This document shows positions 1 to 10,189 of a stretch of DNA of 64,000 nt, piece after piece. This stretch comes from Methylophaga thalassica MP (GTDB lineage Bacteria; Pseudomonadota; Gammaproteobacteria; Nitrosococcales; Methylophagaceae): positions 124,001 to 188,000 of the forward strand of contig NZ_AFIG01000001.1 of NCBI RefSeq assembly GCF_000214595.1, given 5' to 3'. Numbering within the stretch: the first letter of the stretch is position 1; each line of letters opens with the position of its first letter. A program made the position numbers and the translations under genes. Below the pieces are notes generated by a model. It saw only the letters and a list, made by a program, of their open reading frames with translations. It ran no database searches and was not told the origin of the DNA.

Positions 1-1
1 T

Positions 2-610
2 TCGATTGTCTGGTATTGGACCACCCAATGGCAAAGTGAACAAAACAAACACCTTGCTGAACTAACAAAACAGAACAAAATTCTTCAGGAAGAAAACAAG
101 AAGTTACTTGAGCAAAATAAACTTCTCTCCTCGCAGGTAAATGATATTTCGCGAATGCAGGCGATGCAGGATGCCACCGACTCTCAGTTACAATCGAATC
201 TAGAAAGATTGCAGGATCAAGTCATTGAGCTGAACAAAGAACTATTGTTCTATCAGAATATTACCCAGGGTAATGCCAGTAGTGAACTTCAGATACGAGA
301 GCTTCATCTCAGAGCCAATCCAGATAATCTATCGCAGTATTTTTATCGGATTGTTATTACCCAAGGGAAAAAAATCTCAAAAGCAATCAAAGGTGATGTA
401 TTGGTGACATTGAATTTTGCCGATGATAAAACCAAACCTCGGCTGGCCAATAAACACAGTTTGAAACTAAAACATGTGCAAGTGCTTGAAGGTGTATTCA
501 GCATCGAAGAGAATGAACAACCGAAAAGCATTGATATCGAATTAAAACAAAATAAAAAAGTCTTAACTAAACGTACTTTTCAGTGGGAAGTGTCCACTAC
601 CCTGCCATAA
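2..610 (+). CDS. DUF6776-type membrane-anchored coiled-coil protein, 5' end outside the window
   Basis: The reading frame is open from the first bases of the window, so the true start lies upstream. The visible 202 residues begin with a hydrophobic, Trp-rich stretch that looks like the end of an N-terminal membrane anchor. A long Gln/Glu/Lys-rich coiled coil follows to about residue 85, then a beta-rich C-terminal domain. This layout, directly upstream of a bactofilin gene, is typical of the gammaproteobacterial DUF6776 family, whose function is unknown. The stop codon lies 12 bases before the preferred bactofilin start, so the two genes are probably co-transcribed and may act together at the envelope; that role is inference. 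Confidence 0.7.
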   Translation, partial: SIVWYWTTQWQSEQNKHLAELTKQNKILQEENKKLLEQNKLLSSQVNDISRMQAMQDATDSQLQSNLERLQDQVIELNKELLFYQNITQGNASSELQIRELHLRANPDNLSQYFYRIVITQGKKISKAIKGDVLVTLNFADDKTKPRLANKHSLKLKHVQVLEGVFSIEENEQPKSIDIELKQNKKVLTKRTFQWEVSTTLP

Positions 611-622
611 ATGAGGTTCATC

Positions 623-1066
623 ATGTTCAAAAAAGATAAACCAAAAAAGAAAAAAACAACGACCCGCATAGATACATTAATTGGTCGTGATACACACCTA
701 AAAGGCGATATCAACTTCAGTGGTGGTTTACGTATCGATGGCAGCATTCAAGGAACTATTGTTGCCAATGATGATGGTTCCTTATTAACCCTGAGTGAAC
801 AAGGAAAAATTGATGGGGAAGTCCGTGTGCCTAATCTCATCATCAATGGTGAAATAAATGGTAATGTCTTCGCATCAGAACATGTGGAGCTTGCGCCAAA
901 AGCACGTATCAATGGCAACCTTTATTACCGCATGATCGAGATGGCCATGGGAAGTGAAGTGAACGGTCACTTAATTCGCTCTCAGGACGAAGAGGAAGAT
1001 ATACTCCATGTCGAGCATGAAGTCTTTGATGAAAAAGCGTCTTTCCACCTTGAGCAAAAAAGCTAA
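623..1066 (+). CDS. Bactofilin (polymer-forming cytoskeletal protein)
   Basis: Bactofilins are small right-handed beta-helix proteins that polymerise without nucleotide and scaffold cell-wall or envelope processes. The product (147 residues) has a Lys-rich N-terminal tail, a central repetitive Gly/Ile/Val-rich domain (about residues 20-110) with the alternating pattern of a beta helix, and an acidic C-terminal tail. An in-frame ATG at 611 directly abuts the previous stop, but a GAGG at 614-617 sits 5 bases before the ATG at 623, so I prefer 623. The Lys-rich N-terminus could bind membrane or DNA. Family assignment is firm; the specific partner is unknown. Confidence 0.88.
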   Translation: MFKKDKPKKKKTTTRIDTLIGRDTHLKGDINFSGGLRIDGSIQGTIVANDDGSLLTLSEQGKIDGEVRVPNLIINGEINGNVFASEHVELAPKARINGNLYYRMIEMAMGSEVNGHLIRSQDEEEDILHVEHEVFDEKASFHLEQKS

Positions 1067-1069
1067 ATC

Positions 1070-1097
1070 TTGACTATTTTAGTCAGAATTGGATAAT
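1070..1097 (+). promoter_or_regulatory. Putative sigma70 promoter for erpA
   Basis: TTGACT at 1070-1075 and GATAAT at 1092-1097 are separated by 16 bases and lie 35 bases before the erpA start. A small inverted repeat (GACTA, three T, TAGTC; 1072-1084) overlaps the -35 element and could be an operator. This is judged by eye only. Confidence 0.45.
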
Positions 1098-1131
1098 GGC
1101 TATTAATTAACCATTTATTCGGAGTGATGAC

Positions 1132-1476
1132 ATGACAAGCGAAATGCCCAGCCCAATCATTTTTACCGAGGCAGCGGCAGCAAAAGTCAGCAATCTTATC
1201 GCTGAAGAAGGTAATGATCAGCTCAAGCTGCGAGTATTCATTACTGGAGGCGGTTGCTCAGGTTTCCAATATGGCTTTACCTTCGAAGAAGAAGTCAGTG
1301 ATGGTGATACACAAGTAGAAAAAGGTGGTGTCACTTTATTGATTGATCCAGCAAGTTATCAATACTTGGTTGGTGCAGAGATTGATTACACAGATGGCAT
1401 TGAAGGTTCTCAATTCGTCATTCGTAATCCAAATGCTACAACAACCTGTGGTTGCGGCTCTTCTTTCTCGCCATAA
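1132..1476 (+). CDS. erpA: Iron-sulfur cluster insertion protein ErpA
   Basis: A-type carrier that passes Fe-S clusters to apo-proteins, including those of isoprenoid synthesis and respiration. The 114-residue product has the three family cysteines: Cys42 in a GGGCSGF motif and Cys106/Cys108 in the C-terminal CGCG motif. An EEV acidic stretch after the first Cys motif and the overall length fit ErpA better than IscA. It appears monocistronic, with its own promoter-like sequence upstream and a terminator just downstream. The start follows a GGAGTGATGAC ribosome-binding region at the expected distance. Confidence 0.94.
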   Translation: MTSEMPSPIIFTEAAAAKVSNLIAEEGNDQLKLRVFITGGGCSGFQYGFTFEEEVSDGDTQVEKGGVTLLIDPASYQYLVGAEIDYTDGIEGSQFVIRNPNATTTCGCGSSFSP

Positions 1477-1494
1477 GTAAAAACATATGACCTC

Positions 1495-1529
1495 AAAAAA
1501 CCGGTGTTTCAACATCGGTTTTTTTTTGC
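1495..1529 (+). terminator. Rho-independent terminator after erpA
   Basis: Inverted repeat ACCGGTG / CATCGGT with loop TTTCAA, preceded by A residues and followed by a run of nine T. It ends the erpA transcript 20-50 bases past the stop codon. Confidence 0.85.
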
Positions 1530-1602
1530 CGTCATTTATTGTCTTTGTTGCCTGTTAACGACGGGTTCATTATTCTGAAACGATACGGATAGAGGGTAGA
1601 AG

Positions 1603-2868
1603 ATGATATCAAAATGGCAATGGTTATTAACTCAACTCACGCGCACATTGTGGTTGAGAGCCTCATTATTTGCAGTACTGGCTATTGTGACAGCATTAAT
1701 TGCCATTCCCGCACAATCATTGATACACAGCCCTCTTCCATTTGAGATTGGTGCTGAGGCTGTTCGAGGCATCCTAAATATCCTCGCTTCGAGCATGCTT
1801 GCCGTCACGACGTTTTCTCTCAGTGTTATGGTCTCTGCTTATGCAGCAGCAAGCTCAAGTGCGACCCCAAGAGCAACCCAACTGGTCAGGCAAGACACCA
1901 CGACCCAGAATGTACTTGCAACGTTCATCGGCTCTTTTTTGTTCAGTCTGGTCGGTATTATTGCCTTGAGCACCGATATCTATGGAGAAAATGGTCGTTT
2001 AATCCTGTTTACCGTGACTATCGGCGTTATCATCCTGATCGTTGTCACCATCTTGCGTTGGATAGAGCACCTATCTTTATTAGGTCGATTGAGTGAAACC
2101 ACGAACCGTGTGGAAGAAGCTCTTACAGAAGCCATGAAACAACGTATTGACTATCCATGCCTTGGTGCAAAACGCTTAGACAAAGACAACCCACCCAAGA
2201 AAGGCAAAAACGCTGTTTATGTTAAGCACATTGGTTATATCGAGCATATTGATTTGGGTGGACTCAACCGCTGTGCCGAATCAAATGAAACTGAAATCTG
2301 TTTGTATATAGAGCCAGGTCACTTCGTTCATCCAGGTGAAGCTGTTGCTTATTATGACGGTGCTCAATCTGATACGATTGACGAAACTATCAATAAAGCA
2401 CTTACCATCAATGACTTGAGATCATTTGATCAGGATCCTCGCTTTGGTTTCACTGTACTCGCTGAAATCGCCTCCCGCGCACTCTCTCCTGCCGTGAATG
2501 ATCCGGGTACTGCCATTGATATTTTGAGTCGGGCAGTCAGAGTCCTGTCACTATGGCAAGAGCATAAAAATCTTGATGATGCTGACGAGAGTATTGCCTA
2601 CCCACATGTTCGTATGCCAGAAGTGAAGCTAGATAATCTTTTTGATGATATTTTTCTACCCATCAGCCGGGATGGGGCTAGCATGCTTGAGATTCATATA
2701 CGACTGCAAAAATCATTACTAGCCTTAAAACAAATCTGTCCCGAATGCTTTGAGAGCTGTGTAGACAAACACTCTGAACTTGCTTATCAACGTGCTTTAT
2801 TAAGCTTAAAGTTAGATGCAGATAAACAACGCTTGCAAGTATTACGAGACACGATCAAATCTTCATAA
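1603..2868 (+). CDS. DUF2254 integral membrane protein
   Basis: Protein of 421 residues. The first 160 carry four predicted membrane segments (about 18-38, 58-82, 103-122, 128-150), with a Ser/Ala-rich stretch after the second. The remaining 260 residues are a soluble domain with a conserved-looking DPRFGFTVLAEIASRALSPA segment. This matches the DUF2254 family of predicted membrane proteins, for which I know no established function. The start follows an AGAGGG ribosome-binding site. It stands alone between the erpA terminator and the TetR regulator. Confidence 0.8.
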   Translation: MISKWQWLLTQLTRTLWLRASLFAVLAIVTALIAIPAQSLIHSPLPFEIGAEAVRGILNILASSMLAVTTFSLSVMVSAYAAASSSATPRATQLVRQDTTTQNVLATFIGSFLFSLVGIIALSTDIYGENGRLILFTVTIGVIILIVVTILRWIEHLSLLGRLSETTNRVEEALTEAMKQRIDYPCLGAKRLDKDNPPKKGKNAVYVKHIGYIEHIDLGGLNRCAESNETEICLYIEPGHFVHPGEAVAYYDGAQSDTIDETINKALTINDLRSFDQDPRFGFTVLAEIASRALSPAVNDPGTAIDILSRAVRVLSLWQEHKNLDDADESIAYPHVRMPEVKLDNLFDDIFLPISRDGASMLEIHIRLQKSLLALKQICPECFESCVDKHSELAYQRALLSLKLDADKQRLQVLRDTIKSS

Positions 2869-2895
2869 TTTAAACATTTGTCACAAAAAATACAC

Positions 2896-2924
2896 TTTAC
2901 TAAAATTTGTTTTAACCCTAAAAT
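2896..2924 (+). promoter_or_regulatory. Putative sigma70 promoter of the tetR-RND operon
   Basis: TTTACT (2896-2901) and TAAAAT (2919-2924) are spaced by exactly 17 bases. The -10 element runs into a perfect palindrome at 2922-2943, so a repressor bound there would block RNA polymerase. Confidence 0.55.
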
Positions 2925-2943
2925 GAATGAACGTTCATTCATT
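2922..2943. promoter_or_regulatory. Perfect 22-bp palindromic operator, probable TetR-family site
   Basis: Both strands read the same over all 22 bases, with the core TGAATGAACGTTCATTCA at 2924-2941. It overlaps the -10 element and lies 14 bases before the tetR start. TetR-family operators are commonly palindromes of this size, so autoregulation by the product of the gene at 2958 is the simple reading. Confidence 0.75.
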
Positions 2944-2957
2944 ATGGGTAGAATTTC

Positions 2958-3554
2958 ATGTGTGCATCCTCATGCAAGGATAAACATCAAGCTATCTTAT
3001 CTGCGAGCTTAAAGTTGTTAGCTGAGAAAGGTTTTCACGGTTTCTCAATTAAACAACTTTCAAATGAAGCTGGCGTTGCTGCAGGAACTATCTATCTTTA
3101 TTTCAAAGATAAAGATGCACTTATTGCTGATTTACACAGTACGATTATTAGTGCCGTAGCTAAAGCCATATTTAAAAACAAGAATGGCGCATTACCAATA
3201 AAAGATCAGCATCGACAAATGTGTCTGAATTTATGGCAATTCTGTCTCGAAAATGAGTCTATTACGTTATGTAAGCCGCAGTTTGATCATTTACCAATGG
3301 ATGTACTTCACCACTTATATGATGATACATGGTCACAATTGAAACCGATTGCAGAATTGTATGAACAAGGACGTCAGCAAGGCGTATTAAAGAACTTACC
3401 TGATGACGTATTAAGCGCTTTTAGTTTTGAACCTATTGTAAATCTGGCCGGTCAGCAGCTTCGACGTACTATCGATATTACAAATGATGACCTAAATACT
3501 ATGTTGGAAGCATCATGGAGTGCTATATCAACATCAACAATTGAGACTCAATAA
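2958..3554 (+). CDS. TetR/AcrR-family transcriptional repressor of the adjacent efflux pump
   Basis: A 198-residue regulator. The N-terminal TetR helix-turn-helix lies at about residues 10-55, with the typical segment GVAAGTIYLYFKDKDALI. The C-terminal half is a ligand-binding domain without a recognisable subtype. It is the first gene of an operon; its stop lies 11 bases before the preferred start of the membrane-fusion gene. AcrR, TtgR and MexR-like repressors control RND pumps in the same way, so it probably derepresses the pump when a toxic ligand binds. A 22-bp palindrome over its own promoter supports autoregulation. Confidence 0.9.
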   Translation: MCASSCKDKHQAILSASLKLLAEKGFHGFSIKQLSNEAGVAAGTIYLYFKDKDALIADLHSTIISAVAKAIFKNKNGALPIKDQHRQMCLNLWQFCLENESITLCKPQFDHLPMDVLHHLYDDTWSQLKPIAELYEQGRQQGVLKNLPDDVLSAFSFEPIVNLAGQQLRRTIDITNDDLNTMLEASWSAISTSTIETQ

Positions 3555-3565
3555 TGGAGTTATTC

Positions 3566-4720
3566 ATGAAAATCTCACCTTCAATCTCACGTGTTATAGC
3601 ACTATCGGCTTTATTGATATTAACCGCATGTCAATCGGATGAGCAGCAACAAGGTGCTCAACAACAGGAGAGTCATGTTGATGTTGTCACTCTCGCCCCA
3701 CAAAAGGTCACATTACGTAGTTCATTACCAGCTCGCACTACCGCCTTTAGGCAAGCAGAAGTTCGCCCACAGGTGAATGGAATTATCGAGAAACGCCTAT
3801 TTGAAGAAGGCGCTCAGGTGAAAGAAGGCCAACAGTTATATCAAATTGATGCCGCTTTATATGAAGCTGAAGTAGCCAATGCCAAAGCACAATTAATGCG
3901 TGCCAAAGCGGCTCTCCAGACAGCTAAATCGAAAGAAGCCAGATATAAAAATCTGCTCGCTGATAATGCCATCAGTCAACAAGATTATGATGATGCCTTA
4001 GCAACCTATCAGCAAACAGAAGCTGATATCAAAGTTCAAGAAGCCACATTAAAAACGGCCGAAACCAACTTAAACTACACGCATGTCTATGCACCTATTT
4101 CTGGGCAAATTGGTAAATCAAACTTCACAGAAGGTGCATTAGTGACAGCCCAGCAAACAGCGGTGCTAACTACAATCTATCAACTTGACCCTATATACAT
4201 TGATGTATCACAACCATCGAAACAACTACTGGATTTACGTAAACGTATTATTGCCCGTCAAATCAACAAGGAAAAGGCTCCAAAGGTCACTATAACACTG
4301 GAAGATGGAACGGCTTACTCTGAAACAGGCACCTTGCAGTTCGCTGAGGCTAATGTGGATCCAACAACGGGTGATGTGGTATTGAGAGCCATTATGCCAA
4401 ACCCAGATAATCTGCTGTTACCCGGCATGTTCGTCAAAGCGACAATTGAGGAAGGACAACTGGACAATGTCATTTTAGCCCCACAAAAAGGGATCACTTT
4501 TGATCGTGAAGGCAATGCCACAGCTTTAGTTGTTAACAAAGAAAATAAAGTGGAGTTACGTCAACTAGAACTTGATCAGGCTGTTAATGACAACTGGATT
4601 GTTAAATCAGGGCTTAATGCTGGTGATCAAATCATTGTTGAGGGTCTGCAAAAAGTCGCACCAGAAGCATCAGTTAAGATTGATAACAATACATTACAAA
4701 CAGCGGATAGTGGAGCGTAA
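3566..4720 (+). CDS. RND efflux periplasmic membrane-fusion lipoprotein (AcrA/MexA type)
   Basis: Periplasmic adaptor linking the RND permease to the outer-membrane channel. The ATG at 3566 is preferred over 3554 because GGAG at 3556-3559 is correctly spaced. It gives a lipoprotein signal ending in the lipobox LTAC, with lipidation at Cys22. A biotinyl/lipoyl-like domain ([22 protein letters not shown]), an alpha-helical hairpin rich in Ala/Lys/Gln (about 95-170), the second lipoyl half and beta-barrel domains follow. It lies between tetR and the permease gene, with a 2-base gap to the latter. Confidence 0.92.
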   Translation: MKISPSISRVIALSALLILTACQSDEQQQGAQQQESHVDVVTLAPQKVTLRSSLPARTTAFRQAEVRPQVNGIIEKRLFEEGAQVKEGQQLYQIDAALYEAEVANAKAQLMRAKAALQTAKSKEARYKNLLADNAISQQDYDDALATYQQTEADIKVQEATLKTAETNLNYTHVYAPISGQIGKSNFTEGALVTAQQTAVLTTIYQLDPIYIDVSQPSKQLLDLRKRIIARQINKEKAPKVTITLEDGTAYSETGTLQFAEANVDPTTGDVVLRAIMPNPDNLLLPGMFVKATIEEGQLDNVILAPQKGITFDREGNATALVVNKENKVELRQLELDQAVNDNWIVKSGLNAGDQIIVEGLQKVAPEASVKIDNNTLQTADSGA

Positions 4721-4722
4721 CC

Positions 4723-7700
4723 ATGGCTAGATTTTTTATTGATCGCCCTGTTTTTGCCTGGGTTATCTCCATTATCATCATGTTGGCGGGGATAATTTCC
4801 ATTTTTCAATTACCGATATCCCAGTATCCGACGGTAGCTCCACCCTCAGTAGAAATCAGTACAACCTATCCTGGCGCTTCTGCAAAAACGGTTGAGGATA
4901 CGGTTATTCAGGTTATCGAACAAAACCTAACGGGGATTGATAATGTACTTTATATGTCTGGTACCAGTGATTCCTCTGGTGCTGGCTCGTTAACGGTCAC
5001 CTTTAATGCAGGTACTGATGCCGATATTGCCCAGGTACAAGTACAGAACAAACTACAATCTGCCATGCCTTTGCTACCTCAAGCAGTTCAGAATCAGGGC
5101 ATAGAAGTTACCAAGTCCAGTGCGGCGTTTTTAATGGTGCTTGGCTTTTACTCTGATAATGGCAGTCTGGACAAATATGACATTGCTGACTATGTCTCGG
5201 CCAATATCAAAGATCCCTTAAGCCGTATAAATGGTGTAGGTCAAATCCAAGTATTTGGCTCGCAATACGCCATGCGTATCTGGCTCAATCCAGATAAATT
5301 AGCACATTACAAATTGACCACAGCTGATGTAACCAGTGCCATTAGTGCACAGAACGTGCAAATTGCTGCCGGTGAACTCGGAGGAGCACCCGCTGTTAAA
5401 GGTCAAGAATTTAATGCCAGTATTATCGTACAGACCCAGCTGGAAACACCGGAAGAGTTCGGCCAAATCATCTTACGTGTGAATGAAGATGGTTCACGCA
5501 TCAAACTGTCTGATGTGGCTCGTATTGAATTAGGTGGTGAGAATTACCAATTTGAAACGGAATACAATAGACAACCGGCTGCTGGTATCGGTATTAATTT
5601 AGCTTCAGGCGCCAATGCACTGGAAACAGCCAAAAAAATTCGTGAGCGTATCGACGAGTTATCACCTTATTTTCCAGAAAGCCTGAAAGTCGTTTATCCA
5701 TACGATACGACACCTTCGGTCAGAATCTCGATAGAAAACGTTATTCACACCTTAATTGAGGCGATCGTTTTAGTGTTCCTGGTCATGTATTTATTCTTAC
5801 AGAATATCCGGGCCACATTGATTCCAACCATCGCCGTGCCGATTGTATTATTAGGGACGTTCGGTGTGCTGTTCGCTTTCGGCTTTAGTATCAATACACT
5901 GACGATGTTTGCCATGGTGCTGGCGATAGGTTTGCTGGTTGATGATGCGATCGTGGTGGTTGAAAACGTGGAGCGGGTCATGCATGAAGATGGGCTCTCC
6001 CCTAGGGAGGCCACCCGCAAATCAATGGATCAGATTACTAGTGCGCTCGTGGGCATCGTTCTGGTACTTTCAGCCGTATTTATTCCTATGGCCTTTTTTG
6101 GTGGCTCAACGGGCGTAATTTACCGACAATTCTCGGTAGCCATCGTCTCTGCTATGGCCTTATCGGTTCTGGTTGCCCTGACATTGACCCCCGCCCTATG
6201 TGCAACATTGCTCAGAGCAGGCGATGATGAACACAATGATAAAAAAGGCTTCTTCGGCTGGTTTAACCGTAATTTCAACAGAGCAACGAATAAATACCAA
6301 AGCTCTGTCGGCCATATGATTCACCGTACTGGCAGATATATGCTTATTTATTTATTGATTGTGGGCGTATTGGCGGTTTTATTCACTAAACTTCCCACCT
6401 CTTTCTTGCCAGAAGAAGATCAGGGCACCATGTTTACTTTGATGACATTGCCTGCCAATGCCTCAAAACAACGTTCTGCTGAGGTGATGAATAAAATAGA
6501 AGATTATTATCTTGATCAAGAGAAAGAGAGTGTCAACTCAGTCTTCTCTATCATCGGCTTCAGCTTTGCTGGTCGTGGTCAAAATAATGGTATGGCCTTT
6601 ACCGATATGAAACCTTGGGATGAAAGACCTGGTCAGGAGTTAAGCGTACAAGGTGTTGCCGGACGTGCATTCCAATATTTTTCATCCATCAAGAATGCCA
6701 TGATATTCCCTATCATCCCTCCTCCCATTACTGAACTCGGTAATGCCAGCGGCTTTGATTTACAGCTCAAAGATGTGGGTGGACAAGGTCATGCTGCATT
6801 GATGAATGCTAGAAATCAATTACTGGGTATGGCTGCTCAAGATCCAAGGTTAACGGGTGTGAGACCCAATGGTCAGGAAGATACGCCTCAATTTAAAATC
6901 GATGTGGATCATACAAAAGCAGCGGCTTTTGGGGTGGACTTAAACCAAATTAATCAGACCTTTAACACAGCTTGGGCATCCACCTATGTCAATGATTTTA
7001 TTGATAATGGTCGGGTCAAGAAAGTCTACGTGCAAGGCGATGCGCCATATCGTATGATGCCGGAGGATGTATCAAAATGGTATGTCCGTAATAATGATAA
7101 TGAGATGGTGTCACTGGGTTCTCTGTCAGAAGGACGCTGGATTTATGGTTCACCACGACTTGAACGCTATAACGGTGTCTCATCAGTGAACATTCAGGGT
7201 GAAGGTGCGCCTGGTGTCAGTTCTGGTGACGCGATGAAAGCCATGGAAGAGTTAGTAGCTAAACTACCTCCAGGTTTTTCTTATGAATGGACAGGTCAAT
7301 CTTATCAAGAACGTGAGTCTGGCGATCAGGCACCACTACTCTATGCTATCTCTATCATGGTAGTGTTCCTGTGTCTGGCAGCACTATATGAAAGCTGGTC
7401 AGTGCCTTTCTCCGTTTTAATGGTTATACCTTTGGGTATTATCGGGGCTGTCTTGTTTACCATGGCCCGTGGATTATCGAATGACGTGTATTTCCAGGTA
7501 GGCCTATTAACGACTATTGGTCTGGCATCAAAAAATGCCATCTTAATTGTTGAGTTTGCTAAATCACTTTATGAAGATGGTATGTCGCTGATTGATGCCA
7601 CCATGGAAGCGGTCAGAATGCGTCTTCGCCCTATCATCATGACATCACTTGCCTTTATGCTTGGCGTATTACCTCTGATGGTAGCTACGGGGGCTGGCTC

Positions 7701-7857
7701 TGGCAGTCAAAATGCCATTGGTACAGGTGTTTTTGGTGGTGTTTTCACTGCTACCGCATTAGCCATATTCTTTATACCCGTCTTCTTTGTTGTGGTATTT
7801 AGTTTGCGTGAAAAAGTGACTAAAAAATCATCACATAATGAAGTTAAAAAGGCCTGA
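4723..7857 (+). CDS. RND multidrug efflux permease, HAE1 family (AcrB/MexB type)
   Basis: Inner-membrane proton/drug antiporter of 1044 residues, the usual HAE1 length. The start ([15 protein letters not shown]) is characteristic. Twelve membrane segments flank two large periplasmic loops. The proton-relay motif [19 protein letters not shown] in TM4, with its Asp-Asp pair, is intact, as is the second-half motif [15 protein letters not shown]. It is encoded with its own fusion protein and outer-membrane channel, so the operon makes a complete pump. Substrates cannot be told from sequence; AcrB/TtgB relatives export solvents, dyes and antibiotics. Confidence 0.94.
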   Translation: MARFFIDRPVFAWVISIIIMLAGIISIFQLPISQYPTVAPPSVEISTTYPGASAKTVEDTVIQVIEQNLTGIDNVLYMSGTSDSSGAGSLTVTFNAGTDADIAQVQVQNKLQSAMPLLPQAVQNQGIEVTKSSAAFLMVLGFYSDNGSLDKYDIADYVSANIKDPLSRINGVGQIQVFGSQYAMRIWLNPDKLAHYKLTTADVTSAISAQNVQIAAGELGGAPAVKGQEFNASIIVQTQLETPEEFGQIILRVNEDGSRIKLSDVARIELGGENYQFETEYNRQPAAGIGINLASGANALETAKKIRERIDELSPYFPESLKVVYPYDTTPSVRISIENVIHTLIEAIVLVFLVMYLFLQNIRATLIPTIAVPIVLLGTFGVLFAFGFSINTLTMFAMVLAIGLLVDDAIVVVENVERVMHEDGLSPREATRKSMDQITSALVGIVLVLSAVFIPMAFFGGSTGVIYRQFSVAIVSAMALSVLVALTLTPALCATLLRAGDDEHNDKKGFFGWFNRNFNRATNKYQSSVGHMIHRTGRYMLIYLLIVGVLAVLFTKLPTSFLPEEDQGTMFTLMTLPANASKQRSAEVMNKIEDYYLDQEKESVNSVFSIIGFSFAGRGQNNGMAFTDMKPWDERPGQELSVQGVAGRAFQYFSSIKNAMIFPIIPPPITELGNASGFDLQLKDVGGQGHAALMNARNQLLGMAAQDPRLTGVRPNGQEDTPQFKIDVDHTKAAAFGVDLNQINQTFNTAWASTYVNDFIDNGRVKKVYVQGDAPYRMMPEDVSKWYVRNNDNEMVSLGSLSEGRWIYGSPRLERYNGVSSVNIQGEGAPGVSSGDAMKAMEELVAKLPPGFSYEWTGQSYQERESGDQAPLLYAISIMVVFLCLAALYESWSVPFSVLMVIPLGIIGAVLFTMARGLSNDVYFQVGLLTTIGLASKNAILIVEFAKSLYEDGMSLIDATMEAVRMRLRPIIMTSLAFMLGVLPLMVATGAGSGSQNAIGTGVFGGVFTATALAIFFIPVFFVVVFSLREKVTKKSSHNEVKKA

Positions 7858-7859
7858 TT

Positions 7860-9281
7860 ATGATAAAACCTCTTAAACTATCTGTTGCTATAACGGCGAT
7901 ATTAACGATATCAGCATGTTCTTTGATGCCAGATTATCAAAGACCTGAGCCGAATATTGCCATTGCTAATCAATCAGTCGAGAGTTCAACCGATGTGGCT
8001 GAACTCGGCTGGAAAGATTTTTATCTTGATCCGAAATTGGATCAATTGATCAGCATTGCGTTAGCCAATAACCAGGATCTTAGAGTTTCATCGCTGACGG
8101 TCGAACAATTACGTGAACAATTTCGTATTCAAAAAGCCGCCAAATTACCCACTGTTAATGCAGAAGGCTCGGTGACACGTCAACGCACCCCAGAGTCATT
8201 AACTGGTACAGGCCGAAGTGGCATTACTGATACTTATAGTGTAGGGCTAGGTGTATCTGCTTGGGAACTCGATTTCTTTGGACGAATAGATAGCCTGTCA
8301 GAGTCTGCATTACAACAGTTCCTGGCTTCTAAATCATCACGCGACAGCATGCAACTGACCCTGATTGCCCAAGTAGCTGATGCCTGGTTTAGTTGGTTAG
8401 CGAGTGATGCACAACATCAATTATCATCGGAAACACGGGAAGCACGTGCTGAAAGTTATCAACTGATTGAAAAACGCTTCAAAAGTGGCTTAGCTTCTGA
8501 ACTGGATGTCAGACAAGCTGAAACAGCTCTGCACGAAGCACGTGTTCTGGAAGCGCAGTACCAGCAACAAGCAAATCAGAACTTCACCAACTTACAGCTC
8601 TTAGTGGGCCAAAGCTTGGATAAGGATGAATGGAAAAAAGACTGGTATGAAATAAAAACACTGCGTGATATTCCTGCTAATCTGACTTCTGATGTGTTGT
8701 TAAAACGTCCTGATGTGATGCAGGCTGAGTACAATATTAAGTCTGCAAATGCTGATATTGGTGCAGCCAGAGCCGCATTCTTCCCGCGTATCAGTCTGAC
8801 CACCTCACTCGGTTTTGGCGGTACAAGCTTTGGTCAATTAGGGGAGGCATCAAGCCGTCAATGGTCTATCGCACCGCAATTTACCCTGCCATTACTTGAT
8901 TGGGGTGTAAATCAAGCCAACCTGAATGTGGCAGAGTTACAAAAAGACATTAATATCGCTCAGTATCAACAAGTGATTCAGGAAGCATTTAAGGAAGTGC
9001 GTGATGAGATGGAAGCGCGTTATACCTTAGATGCACAATTGCAAGCGCAGAATGATCTAACGGCATCCACCAAACGCAGTCTGGAATTAGCTCAATATCG
9101 TTTCAACGCTGGTATAGATAGTTACCTGGATGTATTGGATGCTCAGCGTAGTTCTATCAACAGTGAATTAAATCAGATTGATACCCGACTGCTCAGACTT
9201 CGTAATCAATTAACGCTATACAAAGCATTGGGTGGTGGCCTGTATGAAGAAACACCATCGCCTTCGCCACAACAGAAATAA
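7860..9281 (+). CDS. Outer-membrane efflux lipoprotein (NodT/OprM type)
   Basis: TolC-like channel of 473 residues. It has a lipoprotein signal peptide with the lipobox ISAC, then two outer-membrane-efflux repeats rich in Ala/Gln/Leu. Each repeat carries the usual motif for its half (DLRVSSLTVEQLREQF near residue 75; SANADIGAARAAFFPRISL near 290). It is the last gene of the tetR-MFP-RND operon and begins 2 bases after the permease stop. This channel might also serve the second RND pump at 14.9-19.2 kb, which has none of its own; that is inference. Confidence 0.92.
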   Translation: MIKPLKLSVAITAILTISACSLMPDYQRPEPNIAIANQSVESSTDVAELGWKDFYLDPKLDQLISIALANNQDLRVSSLTVEQLREQFRIQKAAKLPTVNAEGSVTRQRTPESLTGTGRSGITDTYSVGLGVSAWELDFFGRIDSLSESALQQFLASKSSRDSMQLTLIAQVADAWFSWLASDAQHQLSSETREARAESYQLIEKRFKSGLASELDVRQAETALHEARVLEAQYQQQANQNFTNLQLLVGQSLDKDEWKKDWYEIKTLRDIPANLTSDVLLKRPDVMQAEYNIKSANADIGAARAAFFPRISLTTSLGFGGTSFGQLGEASSRQWSIAPQFTLPLLDWGVNQANLNVAELQKDINIAQYQQVIQEAFKEVRDEMEARYTLDAQLQAQNDLTASTKRSLELAQYRFNAGIDSYLDVLDAQRSSINSELNQIDTRLLRLRNQLTLYKALGGGLYEETPSPSPQQK

Positions 9282-9344
9282 TTTTGTATCCGTCATCAGC
9301 TTAATTTAAGCTGACTTATATTTGTTGAAATTAAGGAGAGAAAA

Positions 9345-9524
9345 ATGGATTTACAAGTGGGCGGCATATTAGGTCTGATTTGGTTAATCATTGTTATCTG
9401 GGCCATTATTAAGGTTGCCAATAGCCCTGCTGGTGGTGGCGCTAAGATATTATGGATACTTATCCTTCTGCTATTTCCTGTATTAGGTCTGCTGATTTGG
9501 TTCCTGCTTGGACCTAAAAGCTAG
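9345..9524 (+). CDS. Small two-helix membrane protein, PLDc_N-like
   Basis: A 59-residue protein starting at an ATG with a strong AAGGAGAG ribosome-binding site at 9333-9340. Two hydrophobic helices (about 7-24 and 35-54) are separated by a short polar loop (SPAGGGAK). The WLIIVIWAIIKV and FPVLGLLIWFLLGPK segments resemble the phospholipase D/cardiolipin synthase N-terminal (PLDc_N) family, which often occurs as stand-alone membrane proteins of unknown role. It lies 63 bases after the outer-membrane channel gene, just before a terminator, and could be the tail of the pump operon. Confidence 0.75.
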   Translation: MDLQVGGILGLIWLIIVIWAIIKVANSPAGGGAKILWILILLLFPVLGLLIWFLLGPKS

Positions 9525-9537
9525 TCTAACCAGCCAC

Positions 9538-9570
9538 GCAAAAAAAAGGGGCTTAACGCCCCTTTTTTAA
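9538..9570. terminator. Bidirectional rho-independent terminator
   Basis: An A-run, GGGGC, loop TTAAC, GCCCC and a T-run. It lies between the rightward small gene at 9345 and the leftward gloA, and can serve both strands. Confidence 0.85.
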
Positions 9571-9579
9571 TGCTTTCAT

Positions 9580-10134
9580 TTAACCTAAGTGATCTTTTAG
9601 TAATTCTGGCTGACGTTCAGGCGTGAAAATTTCAATCCAGTAACCATCCGGATCTTGAATAAAGGCAATGCCTTTCATTTTGCCATCATTCGGTTTCTTC
9701 ACAAACGGCACGCCAAATGATTCAAACCGCTCACATGCCGCATCAATATCCGGTACCGCAAAGCCGATATGACCAAAGCCACGAGGATCACTATTGCCAT
9801 TGTGATAACTGACCTCATCATTATCTTCATCACCCCAGTTATGTGTCAGTTCCAACATCGCAGGCATGGCAAACGTTTGTTTGATACGTTCATCATTATC
9901 CGTTGAAATCATTTTCACTTGTTCGGGCGATAAAGCGGCCATAAAGTAAAGCGTGAACTTCATCTCTGGAAAATCAAACCGTTTAACTAAAGTCATACCC
10001 ATCACTTCAGTGTAAAAAGCCAGAGTTCGTTTGGGATCTTTAATCCGGAACATGGTTTGATTAAATACAAAATCATGGGTAGCAGGATCATGTGTCTCGC
10101 TCAAGCCTTCAGCATTGTCAAAATGACGACTCAT
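9580..10134 (-). CDS. gloA: Lactoylglutathione lyase (glyoxalase I)
   Basis: Converts the hemithioacetal of methylglyoxal and glutathione to S-lactoylglutathione in the cytoplasm. The 184-residue product is the long form with an N-terminal extension, like the zinc-dependent eukaryotic and Pseudomonas enzymes rather than the 135-residue nickel-type E. coli enzyme. Characteristic segments are [20 protein letters not shown] near residue 24, LELTHNWG near 94, [19 protein letters not shown] near 119 and [13 protein letters not shown] near 154. It appears monocistronic, with an AGAGAACA ribosome-binding region before the ATG. Confidence 0.95.
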   Translation of the reverse strand: MSRHFDNAEGLSETHDPATHDFVFNQTMFRIKDPKRTLAFYTEVMGMTLVKRFDFPEMKFTLYFMAALSPEQVKMISTDNDERIKQTFAMPAMLELTHNWGDEDNDEVSYHNGNSDPRGFGHIGFAVPDIDAACERFESFGVPFVKKPNDGKMKGIAFIQDPDGYWIEIFTPERQPELLKDHLG

Positions 10135-10189
10135 TGTTCTCTCCTTTATATAAAACAGATAGTGTTATGACCATTCTTATGATGATGGT

